Assembly: GCF_001879695.1 (NCBI RefSeq)
Contig: NZ_MNBL01000085.1
Location: 1-34,975, forward strand
Source of the DNA: Nioella sediminis
Lineage (GTDB): Bacteria; Pseudomonadota; Alphaproteobacteria; Rhodobacterales; Rhodobacteraceae
Reading direction: 5' to 3'
DNA length: 34,975 bases
In this document: positions 1 to 7,124 of the stretch, in pieces
How positions within the stretch are numbered: position 1 is the stretch's first letter
Layout: every line of letters starts with the position of its first letter
The notes under the pieces: generated by a model
What the model was told of the DNA's origin: nothing
Databases searched by the model: none
Seen by the model: only the letters and a program-made list of their open reading frames with translations
Program-made: the position numbers and the translations under genes

Positions 1-97
1 GTCAGGCCCCTCCGGGGCCCTCCTCGGGCCGCGTTGCCACGGATGGGTGGTGAGGGAGTAGTGCAGATTGCATGATCCGCCGGGGGCACCGTTGCGT

Positions 98-130
98 GCC
101 TCCGGCGGGAGTATTTGGCGCCAAGAAGAA
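98..130 (+). repeat. Dispersed intergenic repeat, copy A
   Basis: The element has a CCTCCGG block, then GGGAGTATTT, then a GCCAAGAAGAA block, and sits just past the stop codon of the VOC gene. Three related copies occur in this window, at 7035-7062 (reverse), 14289-14321 (forward) and 34656-34686 (reverse), all between genes. I recall very similar elements scattered through Rhodobacteraceae genomes. Its function is unknown; a role at transcript 3' ends is an inference from position only. Confidence 0.6.
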
Positions 131-132
131 AC

Positions 133-714
133 TCAGTAGGGATTCTTCGGGGAACGGTCGGTGGACAGGGTCTGCTGGCGGCGTTCGACCAGAAGCTCGA
201 TCGCATCGGCGAGATGTTTTTCCTGAATGTTGTAGTCGCCCGCCGCGACGCGCATCCGGTGCGCCTCAATCATCACATCGGCATGGGTGCAGCCCACGGG
301 CGGCTCGAAGCGGTAGCAGGCCAGCTCGATCATCAGCCCCATCGGATCCTTGAAATAGATCGAATCCATGAAGCCGCGATCCTTGGGGCCGGAATGGCTG
401 ATCCCGCGTTCATCGAGCCGGGTCACGCATTGGCTGAAGACGGCCTTGCTGACATTGAAGGCGATGTGATGGACGCAGCCCGGTTCCGTGGGGGTGCGGC
501 GCGGATCGGGTGTGCGGTCTTCGTTGGTGAAGATGGTGATGAGCCGCCCGTCGCCGGGATCGAAATAGAGATGCCCTTCGCGCGGATTGTCCAGATTGGG
601 CTGGTCGAAGATGAAGGGCATGCCGAGCACCCCTTCCCAGAAATCAATTGAGGTCTGCCGGTCGGCGCCGGTCAACGTGATGTGGTGAACGCCCTGAACC
701 TGTAGCTTGCGCAT
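133..714 (-). CDS. VOC family (glyoxalase/bleomycin-resistance fold) protein
   Basis: A 193-residue protein of the vicinal oxygen chelate superfamily, which covers metal-dependent dioxygenases, isomerases and resistance proteins. The first VOC module opens with VHHITLTGADRQTSIDFWEG near residue 8, and the second begins at CVHHIAFNV. The paired-module metal ligands are visible: the His of VHHITL, the His of GHLYFDP, the His of VHHIAFNV and the Glu of LMIELACYR. Two modules with intact ligands suggest a ring-cleaving dioxygenase or similar metalloenzyme, but the substrate cannot be read from sequence. The start is preceded by AAGGGGAG at good spacing; the frame stays open further upstream, but that stretch overlaps the racemase gene and has no ribosome site. 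The next gene upstream on this strand is the proline-racemase homologue, 83 bases away, so the two may be co-transcribed. Confidence 0.85.
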   Translation of the reverse strand: MRKLQVQGVHHITLTGADRQTSIDFWEGVLGMPFIFDQPNLDNPREGHLYFDPGDGRLITIFTNEDRTPDPRRTPTEPGCVHHIAFNVSKAVFSQCVTRLDERGISHSGPKDRGFMDSIYFKDPMGLMIELACYRFEPPVGCTHADVMIEAHRMRVAAGDYNIQEKHLADAIELLVERRQQTLSTDRSPKNPY

Positions 715-797
715 GGTGAAATCTCCCCTTCTGTTTGAGGGATGGTAGCCCAAACGCGGCCAAAGCCAAATGCCGACTGGCGCAGGGGATCTGTGCG

Positions 798-1853
798 TCA
801 GCCCCAGATGTCGCCCACGCGGTAACCCTGCGGAAACGGGTCTGTCGGGTCGAGCATGTATTGGCTGGTGCCATAGATCCACGCCTGCCCTGCGATGCTG
901 GGAATGATGGCGGGGTAGGGGCCGACCTGGGTCAGACCCTCGATCCTGGCGGTGAAGGTTGTGCCGATGGGGCCTTCGTTGATGTAGTCCACCCCCGCTT
1001 CCAGCATCCCGCGCGCGTGCAGACAGGCCAGTTTGGCGCTGGTCCCGGTGCCGCAGGGGGACCGGTCGAGCGCGCCGGGAAGCGACATTGGGCTTGGCGG
1101 GGCCGAGACGCTGTTCGAGACGGTCACCGCGCTGCGCCCGTGGTTGCCGGGCTGCTGCGCGGGGCCGGTCAGTTGCGAGATCGTGGGGCCGGTGATGGCG
1201 GGATTGTCGGGGTGGGTGACGGGCAGTTGCGCGGCGGCGGCGCGCCGCAGGGCCTCGCACAGGCGGACCATTTCTGCGCCGTTTTCCGGGGTGAGGTCCA
1301 GACCGAACTGGGCGGCGTCGGCGATGACATAGAACATGCCGCCCCAGGCCACATCGACATGGGCGACCCCGTGGCCTTCAACCTCGATCTTCGCATCCAG
1401 ATGCAGGGCGAAGGAGGGCACGTTGCGGAAGGTGACGCGGGTGACCTTTCCGTCCCTGCACTCGGCACGGACCCGGATCAGCCCCGCCGGGGCCTCGAGT
1501 GTCAGCTCGGTCACCGGTTCGATCATCGGCAGGATGCCGGTTTCCAGCAGGACGGTCACGGTGCAGATGGTGTTGGACCCGGACATGGGCGGGTATTCTG
1601 TCTGTTCCATGATGATGAAACCGGCATCCGCCGCCGGGTCGCAGGGTTCCACAATAGCGTTGCAGCACAGCGCCGGGTTGCCGCGCGGCTCGCGCAGCAT
1701 CAGAAGGCGGATCTCGTCGGCATGGGCCTGCATCCACTGCATCTTTTCAAAGACCGATTGGCCGGGAATCGGTGGCAAGCCCCCGGTGATGACGCGGCCC
1801 GGTTCGCCCTCGGCATGGGCCTCAACAGCGGTGATCATGCGAGAGAAGCGCAT
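798..1853 (-). CDS. Proline racemase family protein (hydroxyproline epimerase/dehydratase-like)
   Basis: A 351-residue member of the proline racemase superfamily, of normal length for 4-hydroxyproline 2-epimerases and trans-3-hydroxyproline dehydratases. These are cofactor-independent cytosolic enzymes using two acid/base residues on opposite faces of the substrate. The second residue is present as Cys267 in DRSPCGTGTSA. At the first position, where racemases have MCGH, this protein reads MSGSN, so the Cys is replaced by Ser91 and the following His by Ser93. A Ser/Cys pair marks a separate subgroup and argues against plain proline racemase; epimerisation or dehydration of a hydroxyproline is more likely. 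No hydroxyproline catabolic genes (D-amino-acid oxidase, dehydratase-deaminase) lie nearby, so the pathway is not confirmed. The start codon follows AGGAAAGG. The gene is divergent from ribB. Confidence 0.85.
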   Translation of the reverse strand: MRFSRMITAVEAHAEGEPGRVITGGLPPIPGQSVFEKMQWMQAHADEIRLLMLREPRGNPALCCNAIVEPCDPAADAGFIIMEQTEYPPMSGSNTICTVTVLLETGILPMIEPVTELTLEAPAGLIRVRAECRDGKVTRVTFRNVPSFALHLDAKIEVEGHGVAHVDVAWGGMFYVIADAAQFGLDLTPENGAEMVRLCEALRRAAAAQLPVTHPDNPAITGPTISQLTGPAQQPGNHGRSAVTVSNSVSAPPSPMSLPGALDRSPCGTGTSAKLACLHARGMLEAGVDYINEGPIGTTFTARIEGLTQVGPYPAIIPSIAGQAWIYGTSQYMLDPTDPFPQGYRVGDIWG

Positions 1854-1994
1854 CGCGGGCCTTTCCTGTGCGGTTTTGCGGAGGCTAGGCTGCGCAGTGA
1901 CGTCGTGTCCAGCACCTGTTTAGACGGGTCTTCACTGGTATCGGGGGACGGGCTGCGGTATCCCCTGCCCAAGCCAAGGTGCAAAGGGACCACA

Positions 1995-3116
1995 ATGACA
2001 TTCGAGACCCCCGGGCCCGTCGAGACCGACTACAAGAATGCGATCTCCCCCATCGAGGAGATTATCGAGGAAGCCCGCCAGGGCCGCATGTTCATCCTCG
2101 TCGATCACGAGGACCGCGAGAACGAGGGCGATCTGGTGATCCCCGCCAATTTCGCGACCGCCGATGCGATTAACTTCATGGCCACCCATGGGCGCGGGCT
2201 GATCTGTCTGACCCTGCCTGCGGAGCGGGTCGAGGAACTGGGTCTGCCGATGATGGCTGTGAACAATTCCTCGCGCCACGAGACGGCCTTTACGGTCTCG
2301 ATCGAGGCGCGGGAGGGCGTGTCGACCGGGATTTCCGCCGCCGACCGGGCGCTGACCGTGAAGACCGCCATCGACCCGCAATGCACCGCCGCCGATATCG
2401 CCACGCCGGGCCATGTCTTCCCGCTGCGCGCGCGGCGTGGGGGGGTGCTGGTGCGCGCGGGTCATACAGAGGCTGGTTGCGACGTGGCGCGGCTGGCGGG
2501 GCATTACCCGTCTTCGGTGATCTGCGAGATCATGAAGGAAGACGGCACCATGGCGCGGCTGCCTGATCTGGTGGAATATGCGGGGAAACACGGGCTGAAG
2601 ATCGGCACGATCTCGGACCTCATCACCTATCGCTCGCGCAGCGACAACCTGGTCGTTGAGACTGCGCGCGATACGGTGACGTCCGAGTTTGGCGGCGAAT
2701 GGGAAATGCGGATTTTCACCGATCAGACCCATGGCGTTGAACATGTGGTGCTGGTGAAAGGCGATATTACCACCGATGAGCCGGTTCTGATCCGAACCCA
2801 CGCGCTGCAGGCCGGGGCGGATCTGTTGGGTCTGGGTCCGAAGCCGACCGCAGAGCTGCCGACCGCCATGCGGATCATCGCCGAAGAGGGCCGGGGGGCG
2901 ATCTGCCTGATCCGGGCGCCTCGCAAGGAAGCTTTTGCGGCAGAAGATGAACACGGCCCCCGCACCATCAAGCGCACCGGTTTGGGCGCACAGATCCTGT
3001 CCAAGATGGGCCTGCACGAGCTGATCCTTCTGACCGACTCGCCCTCGACCCGTTATCTGGGTCTCGACGCCTTCGGGCTTTCCATCGTGGGCACGCGCCC
3101 GATCATGAAAGGCTGA
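1995..3116 (+). CDS. ribB: 3,4-dihydroxy-2-butanone 4-phosphate synthase with degenerate GTP cyclohydrolase II half
   Basis: This 373-residue cytosolic enzyme converts ribulose 5-phosphate to 3,4-dihydroxy-2-butanone 4-phosphate and formate, which supplies the four-carbon unit for lumazine in riboflavin synthesis. The N-terminal domain (about 1-205) is intact: [10 protein letters not shown] at 37-46 binds metal and phosphate, [10 protein letters not shown] lies near 110, and HTEA at 157-160 carries the catalytic His. The C-terminal half (about 215-373) aligns with GTP cyclohydrolase II, but the three zinc-binding Cys are gone: the usual SEC reads ALQ, and the usual RCDC region reads GPKP near 281-284. 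It is therefore a RibB enzyme, not a working RibBA. The start is the ATG after CAAAGGGACCACA; the frame is open far upstream, but only across the antisense racemase gene. ribH follows after 4 bases, then nusB. No FMN riboswitch is seen upstream. Confidence 0.93.
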   Translation: MTFETPGPVETDYKNAISPIEEIIEEARQGRMFILVDHEDRENEGDLVIPANFATADAINFMATHGRGLICLTLPAERVEELGLPMMAVNNSSRHETAFTVSIEAREGVSTGISAADRALTVKTAIDPQCTAADIATPGHVFPLRARRGGVLVRAGHTEAGCDVARLAGHYPSSVICEIMKEDGTMARLPDLVEYAGKHGLKIGTISDLITYRSRSDNLVVETARDTVTSEFGGEWEMRIFTDQTHGVEHVVLVKGDITTDEPVLIRTHALQAGADLLGLGPKPTAELPTAMRIIAEEGRGAICLIRAPRKEAFAAEDEHGPRTIKRTGLGAQILSKMGLHELILLTDSPSTRYLGLDAFGLSIVGTRPIMKG

Positions 3117-3120
3117 CACT

Positions 3121-3672
3121 ATGGCTGGTTCCGAATCCCACTACACGCTGCCGCTGCCCGCTTTCGACAAGCCGGTGAAGGTGCTGATCGTCGTCGCGCC
3201 CTATTACAAGGATATCGCCGACAACATGGTGGCGGGGGCGCTAGCCACGCTGGAAGAGGCGGGCGCTACGCACGAAATCATCGAAGTGCCCGGCGCGCTG
3301 GAGGTTCCCACGGCGATCCGCATTGCCTATCGGCAGGCCAATTTCGACGGGTTCGTGGCCATCGGCTGCGTGATCCGGGGCGAGACGACCCATTACGACA
3401 CGGTCTGCAATGACAGTTCCCGCGCGATCCAGCTTCTGGGGCTGGAAGGGGCCTGTATCGGCAACGGTATCCTCACCGTGGAGAACCGCAAACAGGCGGA
3501 AGTGCGCGCCGATCCCACCGATCAGAACAAGGGCGGCGGGGCTGCTGCGGCGGCGCTCCACCTTATCGCGTTGACGCGGAAGTTCGCAGCGCCTAAAGGC
3601 GGCATCGGATTCAAACCGGCGGGCAGCGAGATGCTGATTGCCGGCGATGCAAAAGGACCAAACCGCGCATGA
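3121..3672 (+). CDS. ribH: 6,7-dimethyl-8-ribityllumazine synthase
   Basis: A 183-residue lumazine synthase, which condenses the RibB product with 5-amino-6-ribitylaminouracil to make the immediate precursor of riboflavin. Family hallmarks are present: the Rossmann-like start VLIVVAPYYKDIADNMV, the substrate loop EVPGALEVPTAI near residues 57-68, GCVIRGETTHYD near 98-109 with the conserved His in the THYD stretch, and the late GGGAAAAALHL helix. The protein is about 25 residues longer than typical bacterial versions because of extensions at both ends. It lies 4 bases after ribB and overlaps nusB by the ATGA tetranucleotide, so the three genes are almost certainly translationally coupled in one operon, a common alphaproteobacterial arrangement. 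Confidence 0.95.
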   Translation: MAGSESHYTLPLPAFDKPVKVLIVVAPYYKDIADNMVAGALATLEEAGATHEIIEVPGALEVPTAIRIAYRQANFDGFVAIGCVIRGETTHYDTVCNDSSRAIQLLGLEGACIGNGILTVENRKQAEVRADPTDQNKGGGAAAAALHLIALTRKFAAPKGGIGFKPAGSEMLIAGDAKGPNRA

Positions 3673-4148
3673 CCACCCAAAAGGGCCCCACGAAGGACGA
3701 AAAGCGCCAGATGAAATCGGCCGCCCGGCTTTATGCGGTGCAGGCGCTGTTTCAGATGGAAGCCGCGGGGCAGACGGTGGAGAAGGTGCGCCGCGAGTTT
3801 TTCGATTTTCGCTTTGGTCAGGAAGTGGCGGGCGAGGAGCTGGCCGAGGCCGATCCCGATCTTTTTACCAAGCTGCTGGATGACGCGGTGAACTGGCAGG
3901 CCAAGATCGACCAGATGACCGACCGGGCGCTGGTCGCGAAATGGCCGATTGCGCGTATCGACCCGACGATCCGGGCCCTGTTCCGCGCTGCGGGGGCGGA
4001 GCTGCTGGACTCGAACACCCCGCCCAAGGTGGTGATTACCGAGTTCGTGGACGTCGCCCGCGCCTTCTTCCCCGAAGGGCGCGAGCCGAAATTCGTGAAT
4101 GCCGTTCTTGACCACATGGCGCGGGAAGCGAAGCCCGAGGCGTTCTGA
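3669..4148 (+). CDS. nusB: Transcription antitermination factor NusB
   Basis: A 159-residue all-helical NusB. With NusE (S10) it binds the boxA RNA of ribosomal RNA operons and promotes antitermination. Recognisable segments are the opening SAARLYAVQALFQME (RNA-binding face), the central LLDDAVNW followed by RALVAKWPIARIDPTIRAL, and the closing VVITEFVDVARAFFPEGREP then FVNAVLDHMA. Length is normal for alphaproteobacteria. It starts inside the last codons of ribH (ATGA overlap). It is the last gene of the operon: the stop codon is followed at once by the strong palindromes at 4150-4236, which separate it from a convergent gene. Confidence 0.95.
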   Translation: MTTQKGPTKDEKRQMKSAARLYAVQALFQMEAAGQTVEKVRREFFDFRFGQEVAGEELAEADPDLFTKLLDDAVNWQAKIDQMTDRALVAKWPIARIDPTIRALFRAAGAELLDSNTPPKVVITEFVDVARAFFPEGREPKFVNAVLDHMAREAKPEAF

Positions 4149-4149
4149 G

Positions 4150-4236
4150 CCGGAAAACTCTTCCAGAAGAGTTTTCCGGTCTTCAAATTTTTCCAGAAAA
4201 ATTTGGATTTCGGAAGAATTTTCTGGAAAATTCTTC
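4150..4236. repeat. Three tandem near-perfect palindromes between nusB and the M20 gene
   Basis: Three hairpins follow each other: 4150-4179 (14-bp perfect arms, CA loop), 4184-4205 (10-bp arms, CA loop) and 4213-4236 (11-bp arms, TG loop). All arms end in TTC/GAA next to the loop, so the core is TTC-CA-GAA or its complement. The lower two are strongly AT-rich against a GC-rich background. They fill the convergent gap completely; the last one touches the stop codon of the minus-strand gene. They probably act as a bidirectional transcription stop, and resemble the tandem palindromes at 15340, 25810 and 34717. Confidence 0.85.
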
Positions 4237-5791
4237 ATGCCCCGGATGGGATCACCCAGTCCTCGCCCCGCGCTGTCGTGATGTATTCCGGCCAGCGGAA
4301 ATGAAGCGGCGGGGCGTAGTCGCAGAGCGGCGGAATATGCTCTTGGGCGGTGCGCTGGCGGAACTCGGCCTGTGCCGTTTCCAACAGGCCCAGGTCGGTG
4401 AGGCAGTCGAGCGTGGTCATGGCGATGACCTGCGCCGCGACCTCGGTCATCGGGTCGATCGTTGCCGGGTGGCCACCAAGCGCGTTCATCGCCCAGGCCG
4501 GGTAGGCGAAGCCCTCGGGTGCGGCGAGCGCCGGGCGCCCGATATAGAGCCGCACCGTGGGCGCGTGCCAGCAATATTCGGTGTAGTCATCCGAGGTGAA
4601 GTGGCGTTGCGAGGGCGGCAGGTTCAGCCTGAGCTGCCGCTCGGCCTCTTCCGGCGGGGTCAGCTTGGAGATCATCGGCAGGAACGGGTCGGCCATGGGG
4701 TCCAGCCTCAGCTCGCTTTGGATCGCGCGGGCAAACTCTGCCGCCTCCTCCCCCCAGACCGGCGCGCCGACCGCTTCCAGGTTGGCATAGGTCGCGCGGG
4801 CCATGGCGTGGTTGGGCAGGCCGGGGCGCGATTTGGCCACCCAGTGCCGCCGCCACGAACAGTGGCAGAGCCGTGCCGCAGCCTCGGCGAAATGATCGAG
4901 TCCGCGGATGATGTGCTCGGCCTCGCTGACCTCGCTGATACGGATGAAGTACATGATCTGCGCGATCTGCGCCGGGATGTTATCGGCGGTAGCCTGCCCG
5001 TGGCTCAGGATCGTTTCGTTCATCGACCAGCTTTGCCCCGGCGCCATCACATGTTCGCGCAGGGCTTTGGCCGATTGATACATCTGCACCATGGCATCCG
5101 TGGCCCCCGGCGCGCGGGCAGCGGCGTGGCTGGCGGGGATGGGCGAGGCATCCTCGCCCGCCATCCAGGTTTCCGGCGCGTCGCAGGTGAATTCGTAGAT
5201 GACGCCGTAGCCCACGCCGCAATGCGTGTCCCACCTGACGGTGTTGCAGAGCGGCGCCATGTAGAACGGGTGGAAGCTGATCGCCGCATCGAGGTCGTCG
5301 TAATAGCCCGCCGCCGCGTGAATGGGTTTCGACCCCCTGACCTTTTCCGCCGGTTCGCCGAAGAACTTGAGCCGCCCGGGGATGTTATGTGCCTCCATCG
5401 CCGCCTTGGCCGCGAGGAAGCCGCCGAGCGATCCCATGCCAAGCGCGGAATGCGGGTCGGTGTGACCGCCCGCATGAGGATTAAGGCCGGGGCGGGGGGC
5501 CTTGCGGGGTTCCGCCGCCTGGCAGTTGCCGGGGATGCCGTCATATTCGGCGTAGCCTCCGACCACCGGCCCGTCGCCGTTTGACCATGTGGCGCAGAAG
5601 GCCGTGGGCATGCCGGCGCTGCCTTCCTCGACCTCGAAGCCTTCGCGCCGCAGAAGGTCCACGTAATAGGCGCAGGATTTGTATTCGCGCCACGCGGTTT
5701 CCCCGAAATCCCAGATGTCGCGCGTCCAGCGGGAAATCTCGCCCATCCGTGCCCTGACCGCTGCCCGCGCCGTGTCTTTCGCCTGTGTCAT
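4235..5791 (-). CDS. Divergent M20-family amidohydrolase/peptidase (AbgB-like)
   Basis: A 518-residue cytosolic protein with the M20D two-domain layout: a catalytic domain split around a dimerisation insert. It resembles p-aminobenzoyl-glutamate hydrolase subunit B and related N-acyl amino acid hydrolases. Visible landmarks are GGYAEYDGIPG near residue 77, PHAGGHTDPHSALGMGSLGG near 105, FFGEPAEKVRGSKPI near 143 and ISFHPFYMAPLCNT near 171. Two metal-site motifs are unusual: CGHN is replaced by a DPHSALG stretch, and the expected PAEEG reads PAEKV, placing Lys where a metal-binding Glu normally sits. Activity is therefore uncertain, and the substrate is unknown. GGAGG lies just upstream of the start. 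The gene stands alone, convergent with nusB. Confidence 0.75.
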   Translation of the reverse strand: MTQAKDTARAAVRARMGEISRWTRDIWDFGETAWREYKSCAYYVDLLRREGFEVEEGSAGMPTAFCATWSNGDGPVVGGYAEYDGIPGNCQAAEPRKAPRPGLNPHAGGHTDPHSALGMGSLGGFLAAKAAMEAHNIPGRLKFFGEPAEKVRGSKPIHAAAGYYDDLDAAISFHPFYMAPLCNTVRWDTHCGVGYGVIYEFTCDAPETWMAGEDASPIPASHAAARAPGATDAMVQMYQSAKALREHVMAPGQSWSMNETILSHGQATADNIPAQIAQIMYFIRISEVSEAEHIIRGLDHFAEAAARLCHCSWRRHWVAKSRPGLPNHAMARATYANLEAVGAPVWGEEAAEFARAIQSELRLDPMADPFLPMISKLTPPEEAERQLRLNLPPSQRHFTSDDYTEYCWHAPTVRLYIGRPALAAPEGFAYPAWAMNALGGHPATIDPMTEVAAQVIAMTTLDCLTDLGLLETAQAEFRQRTAQEHIPPLCDYAPPLHFRWPEYITTARGEDWVIPSGA

Positions 5792-5901
5792 GCCCTGCCT
5801 CCGTTTTCGGCACGACGCTAGGCCGCTGCCCCCATGGCGGGCAAGCGCTTTTCAGGCGGGCGAATTGTGGCCCATGGGCGGCTCTGCCGCAGGCTGTCGG
5901 G

Positions 5902-5929
5902 TTGCAGAGCGGCCGGGCCGTGCTAACAT
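5902..5929 (+). promoter_or_regulatory. Possible sigma-70-type promoter for the small membrane protein gene
   Basis: TTGCAG and TAACAT are separated by 16 bases, 25 bases upstream of the start codon. The hexamers match consensus only in part, so this is a weak prediction based on spacing and position. Confidence 0.35.
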
Positions 5930-5954
5930 ATTTGACAAGGTCAAGGAGGACATC

Positions 5955-6260
5955 ATGCCAGACCATATCAGGATGATCATTCGCCACGGGTTCATCGGCT
6001 TCGGGATCTCGGTCGCCTTCACGGTGATGATCCTCGCCTTCAATGTCGGCAACCTGTGGCACCTTGTGACCCACACGGCAGAAGGGCCGGTGGCGGTTCT
6101 GATGCTGATCGTGTTCGGCACCATCACCTTCGGGTCGGCGCAGATCGGCTACAAGATCATGTCCATGGGTGACGAGGATGACGACCAAAGCGGCGGCAAG
6201 CGCGATGCGCTGCCCGTGGCTGATCCGGTTGCGATCCCGGTTCGCGTCACCGACCACTAG
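5955..6260 (+). CDS. Small two-helix membrane protein of unknown function
   Basis: A 101-residue protein I cannot assign to a named family. It has two hydrophobic segments, about residues 12-30 (GFGISVAFTVMILAFNV) and 43-62 (GPVAVLMLIVFGTITFGSAQ), then an acidic and polar cytoplasmic-type tail containing MGDEDDDQSGG. Both ends are probably cytoplasmic. The start is well supported by an AAGGAGG ribosome site 6 bases upstream. It is a lone gene; the RNA-like region beyond its stop appears to be transcribed from the opposite strand. The predicted topology is an inference from hydrophobicity alone. Confidence 0.75.
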   Translation: MPDHIRMIIRHGFIGFGISVAFTVMILAFNVGNLWHLVTHTAEGPVAVLMLIVFGTITFGSAQIGYKIMSMGDEDDDQSGGKRDALPVADPVAIPVRVTDH

Positions 6261-6265
6261 CCCCC

Positions 6266-6303
6266 CACAAGAAAGAAGGCCCGAAGCATGCGCCTCGGGC
6301 CTT
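6266..6303 (-). terminator. Intrinsic terminator for a minus-strand RNA
   Basis: A 9-bp GC-rich stem, AAGGCCCGA with TCGGGCCTT, encloses a 10-base loop. Read on the minus strand it is followed by CTTTCTTG; read on the plus strand it is followed by GATCTC. The T-rich side therefore assigns it to minus-strand transcription, although it may also stop the plus-strand gene that ends at 6260. Confidence 0.65.
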
Positions 6304-6510
6304 GATCTCTCAAAGGTGACGGGACCACCACAACCGTTGGGAATTCAATTCCCGAGGACCTGTATATACAGGTGGGCGCCAGGTAAACGGACCACGGCCC
6401 GCACAGAGCCAGCTCCCTCGGATTTGCTTAAGGCCACCGGAATATTACCCGATACGAGAAGGGCAGAACCCGCCAACCCCCCAAATAGGCGCTGTGCCCG
6501 GGTCCGGCAA
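6266..6510 (-). ncRNA. Candidate structured non-coding RNA, divergent from mmcB
   Basis: No convincing protein gene fits between 6261 and 6560. Read on the minus strand the region has a possible TATTAG -10 box near 6510, several self-complementary blocks (GCACAG/CTGTGC; the perfect palindrome ACCTGTATATACAGGT; GGGAATT-G-AATTCCC) and ends in the intrinsic terminator at 6266-6303. That gives a transcript of about 240 nt. I compared it by eye with 6S RNA, SRP RNA, RNase P RNA and tmRNA and found no diagnostic motif of any. The SOS box of mmcB lies over its likely -35 region, so it may respond to DNA damage. The RNA and its strand are inferences. Confidence 0.45.
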
Positions 6511-6533
6511 GGCTAATACGAACAATTGCATTT

Positions 6534-6548
6534 GTTCTTGAATTGTTC
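6534..6548 (+). promoter_or_regulatory. SOS box (alphaproteobacterial LexA operator) of mmcB
   Basis: The sequence is GTTC, seven bases, GTTC, exactly the direct-repeat operator bound by LexA in Rhodobacter. The box lies 12 bases before the mmcB ATG, between a TTGCAT box (6526-6531) and a CAATCT box (6549-6554) spaced 17 bases apart, so bound LexA would block RNA polymerase. An additional inverted repeat, GAACAA/TTGTTC (6520-6537), overlaps it. Confidence 0.8.
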
Positions 6549-6560
6549 CAATCTGGCAGC

Positions 6561-7016
6561 ATGGCAAACGACGCTCTCCTTCCCGATCTTATGCCCGGCC
6601 AGTTGCTGGCCCGGGGCGTCTGCCGTCATCTGCGCCAGCATGATTTCGCCAGCCTGGAGGAGTTTGTGCCGGAGCGGGGCAAGCGGGTGGATGTCATGGC
6701 GCTCGGCCCTAAAGGGGAAATCTGGGTGATCGAGTGCAAATCGAGCCGCGTCGACTTCACATCCGATTCGAAATGGGATGGCTACCTGGAATGGTGCGAC
6801 CGGTATTTCTGGGCGGTGGACCAGGAATTTCCGACCGATCTGCTGCCAGAGGGTACCGGACTGATCATCGCCGATGCCTATGACGCGGAAATCCTGCGCT
6901 TTGGGCCCGAGACCAAACTGGCCCCCGCCCGGCGCAAGGTGCTGACGCAGAAATTCGCCCGCACCGCCGCGCAGCGTCTGCACGGATACCGCGACCCCAA
7001 ACCGGGCAGCATTTGA
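6561..7016 (+). CDS. mmcB: MmcB family DNA repair protein
   Basis: A 151-residue protein of the MmcB family, known from Caulobacter as an SOS-induced factor for mitomycin C resistance and largely restricted to Alphaproteobacteria. It has the core of a PD-(D/E)XK nuclease: KRVDVMAL supplies Asp44, and WVIECKSS supplies Glu58 and Lys60, followed by SRVDF, a conserved KWDGYLEWCDRYFWAV stretch and the FPTDLLPEGTGLIIAD strand. A nuclease-like role on damaged DNA is inferred from this fold. The ATG at 6561 is preferred over an upstream TTG because the SOS box and putative -10 lie directly before it. There is no Shine-Dalgarno sequence, and if the promoter is as marked the mRNA would be leaderless. 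Confidence 0.88.
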   Translation: MANDALLPDLMPGQLLARGVCRHLRQHDFASLEEFVPERGKRVDVMALGPKGEIWVIECKSSRVDFTSDSKWDGYLEWCDRYFWAVDQEFPTDLLPEGTGLIIADAYDAEILRFGPETKLAPARRKVLTQKFARTAAQRLHGYRDPKPGSI

Positions 7017-7034
7017 CTAAAACTGTCCGCTCCC

Positions 7035-7062
7035 CTTCTTTTTGGCCAAGATACTCCGGGGA
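7035..7062 (-). repeat. Dispersed intergenic repeat, copy C
   Basis: Read on the minus strand it contains CCCCGGAGTAT, then TTGGCCAA, then AAGAAG, in the same order as the copies at 98 and 14289. It is followed on the plus strand by a separate hairpin at 7066-7084. Confidence 0.6.
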
Positions 7063-7065
7063 GCG

Positions 7066-7084
7066 CGAGGGGCAGCGCCCCTCG
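7066..7084. repeat. GC-rich hairpin CGAGGGGC-AGC-GCCCCTCG
   Basis: Perfect 8-bp arms around a 3-base loop, between the mmcB stop and the convergent DUF6324-like gene. A similar GGGGGC-AGA-GCCCCC hairpin follows dispersed-repeat copy D near the right end, so the two parts may form one composite element. It has no T-tract on either strand. Confidence 0.6.
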
Positions 7085-7124
7085 TATGACAGGCCATCAA
7101 GCGGGGATGCCGCGGGGCAAGGGA

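Noticed and set aside
735-1994. Long plus-strand open frame running into ribB, and a fused minus-strand frame 715-1260 ahead of the VOC gene
   Set aside because: These are antisense or out-of-frame shadows of the racemase gene; ribosome sites and family N-termini place the real starts at 1995 and 714.
1854-1994. FMN riboswitch upstream of ribB
   Set aside because: The conserved FMN-aptamer blocks are absent, and the intergenic space is too short for a full aptamer plus expression platform.
6266-6510. 6S, SRP or tmRNA gene
   Set aside because: No SRP GGAAGNAGC-type loop, no tmRNA tag frame or TTCGA arm and no long closing stem with a central bubble could be identified, so only a generic ncRNA is reported.
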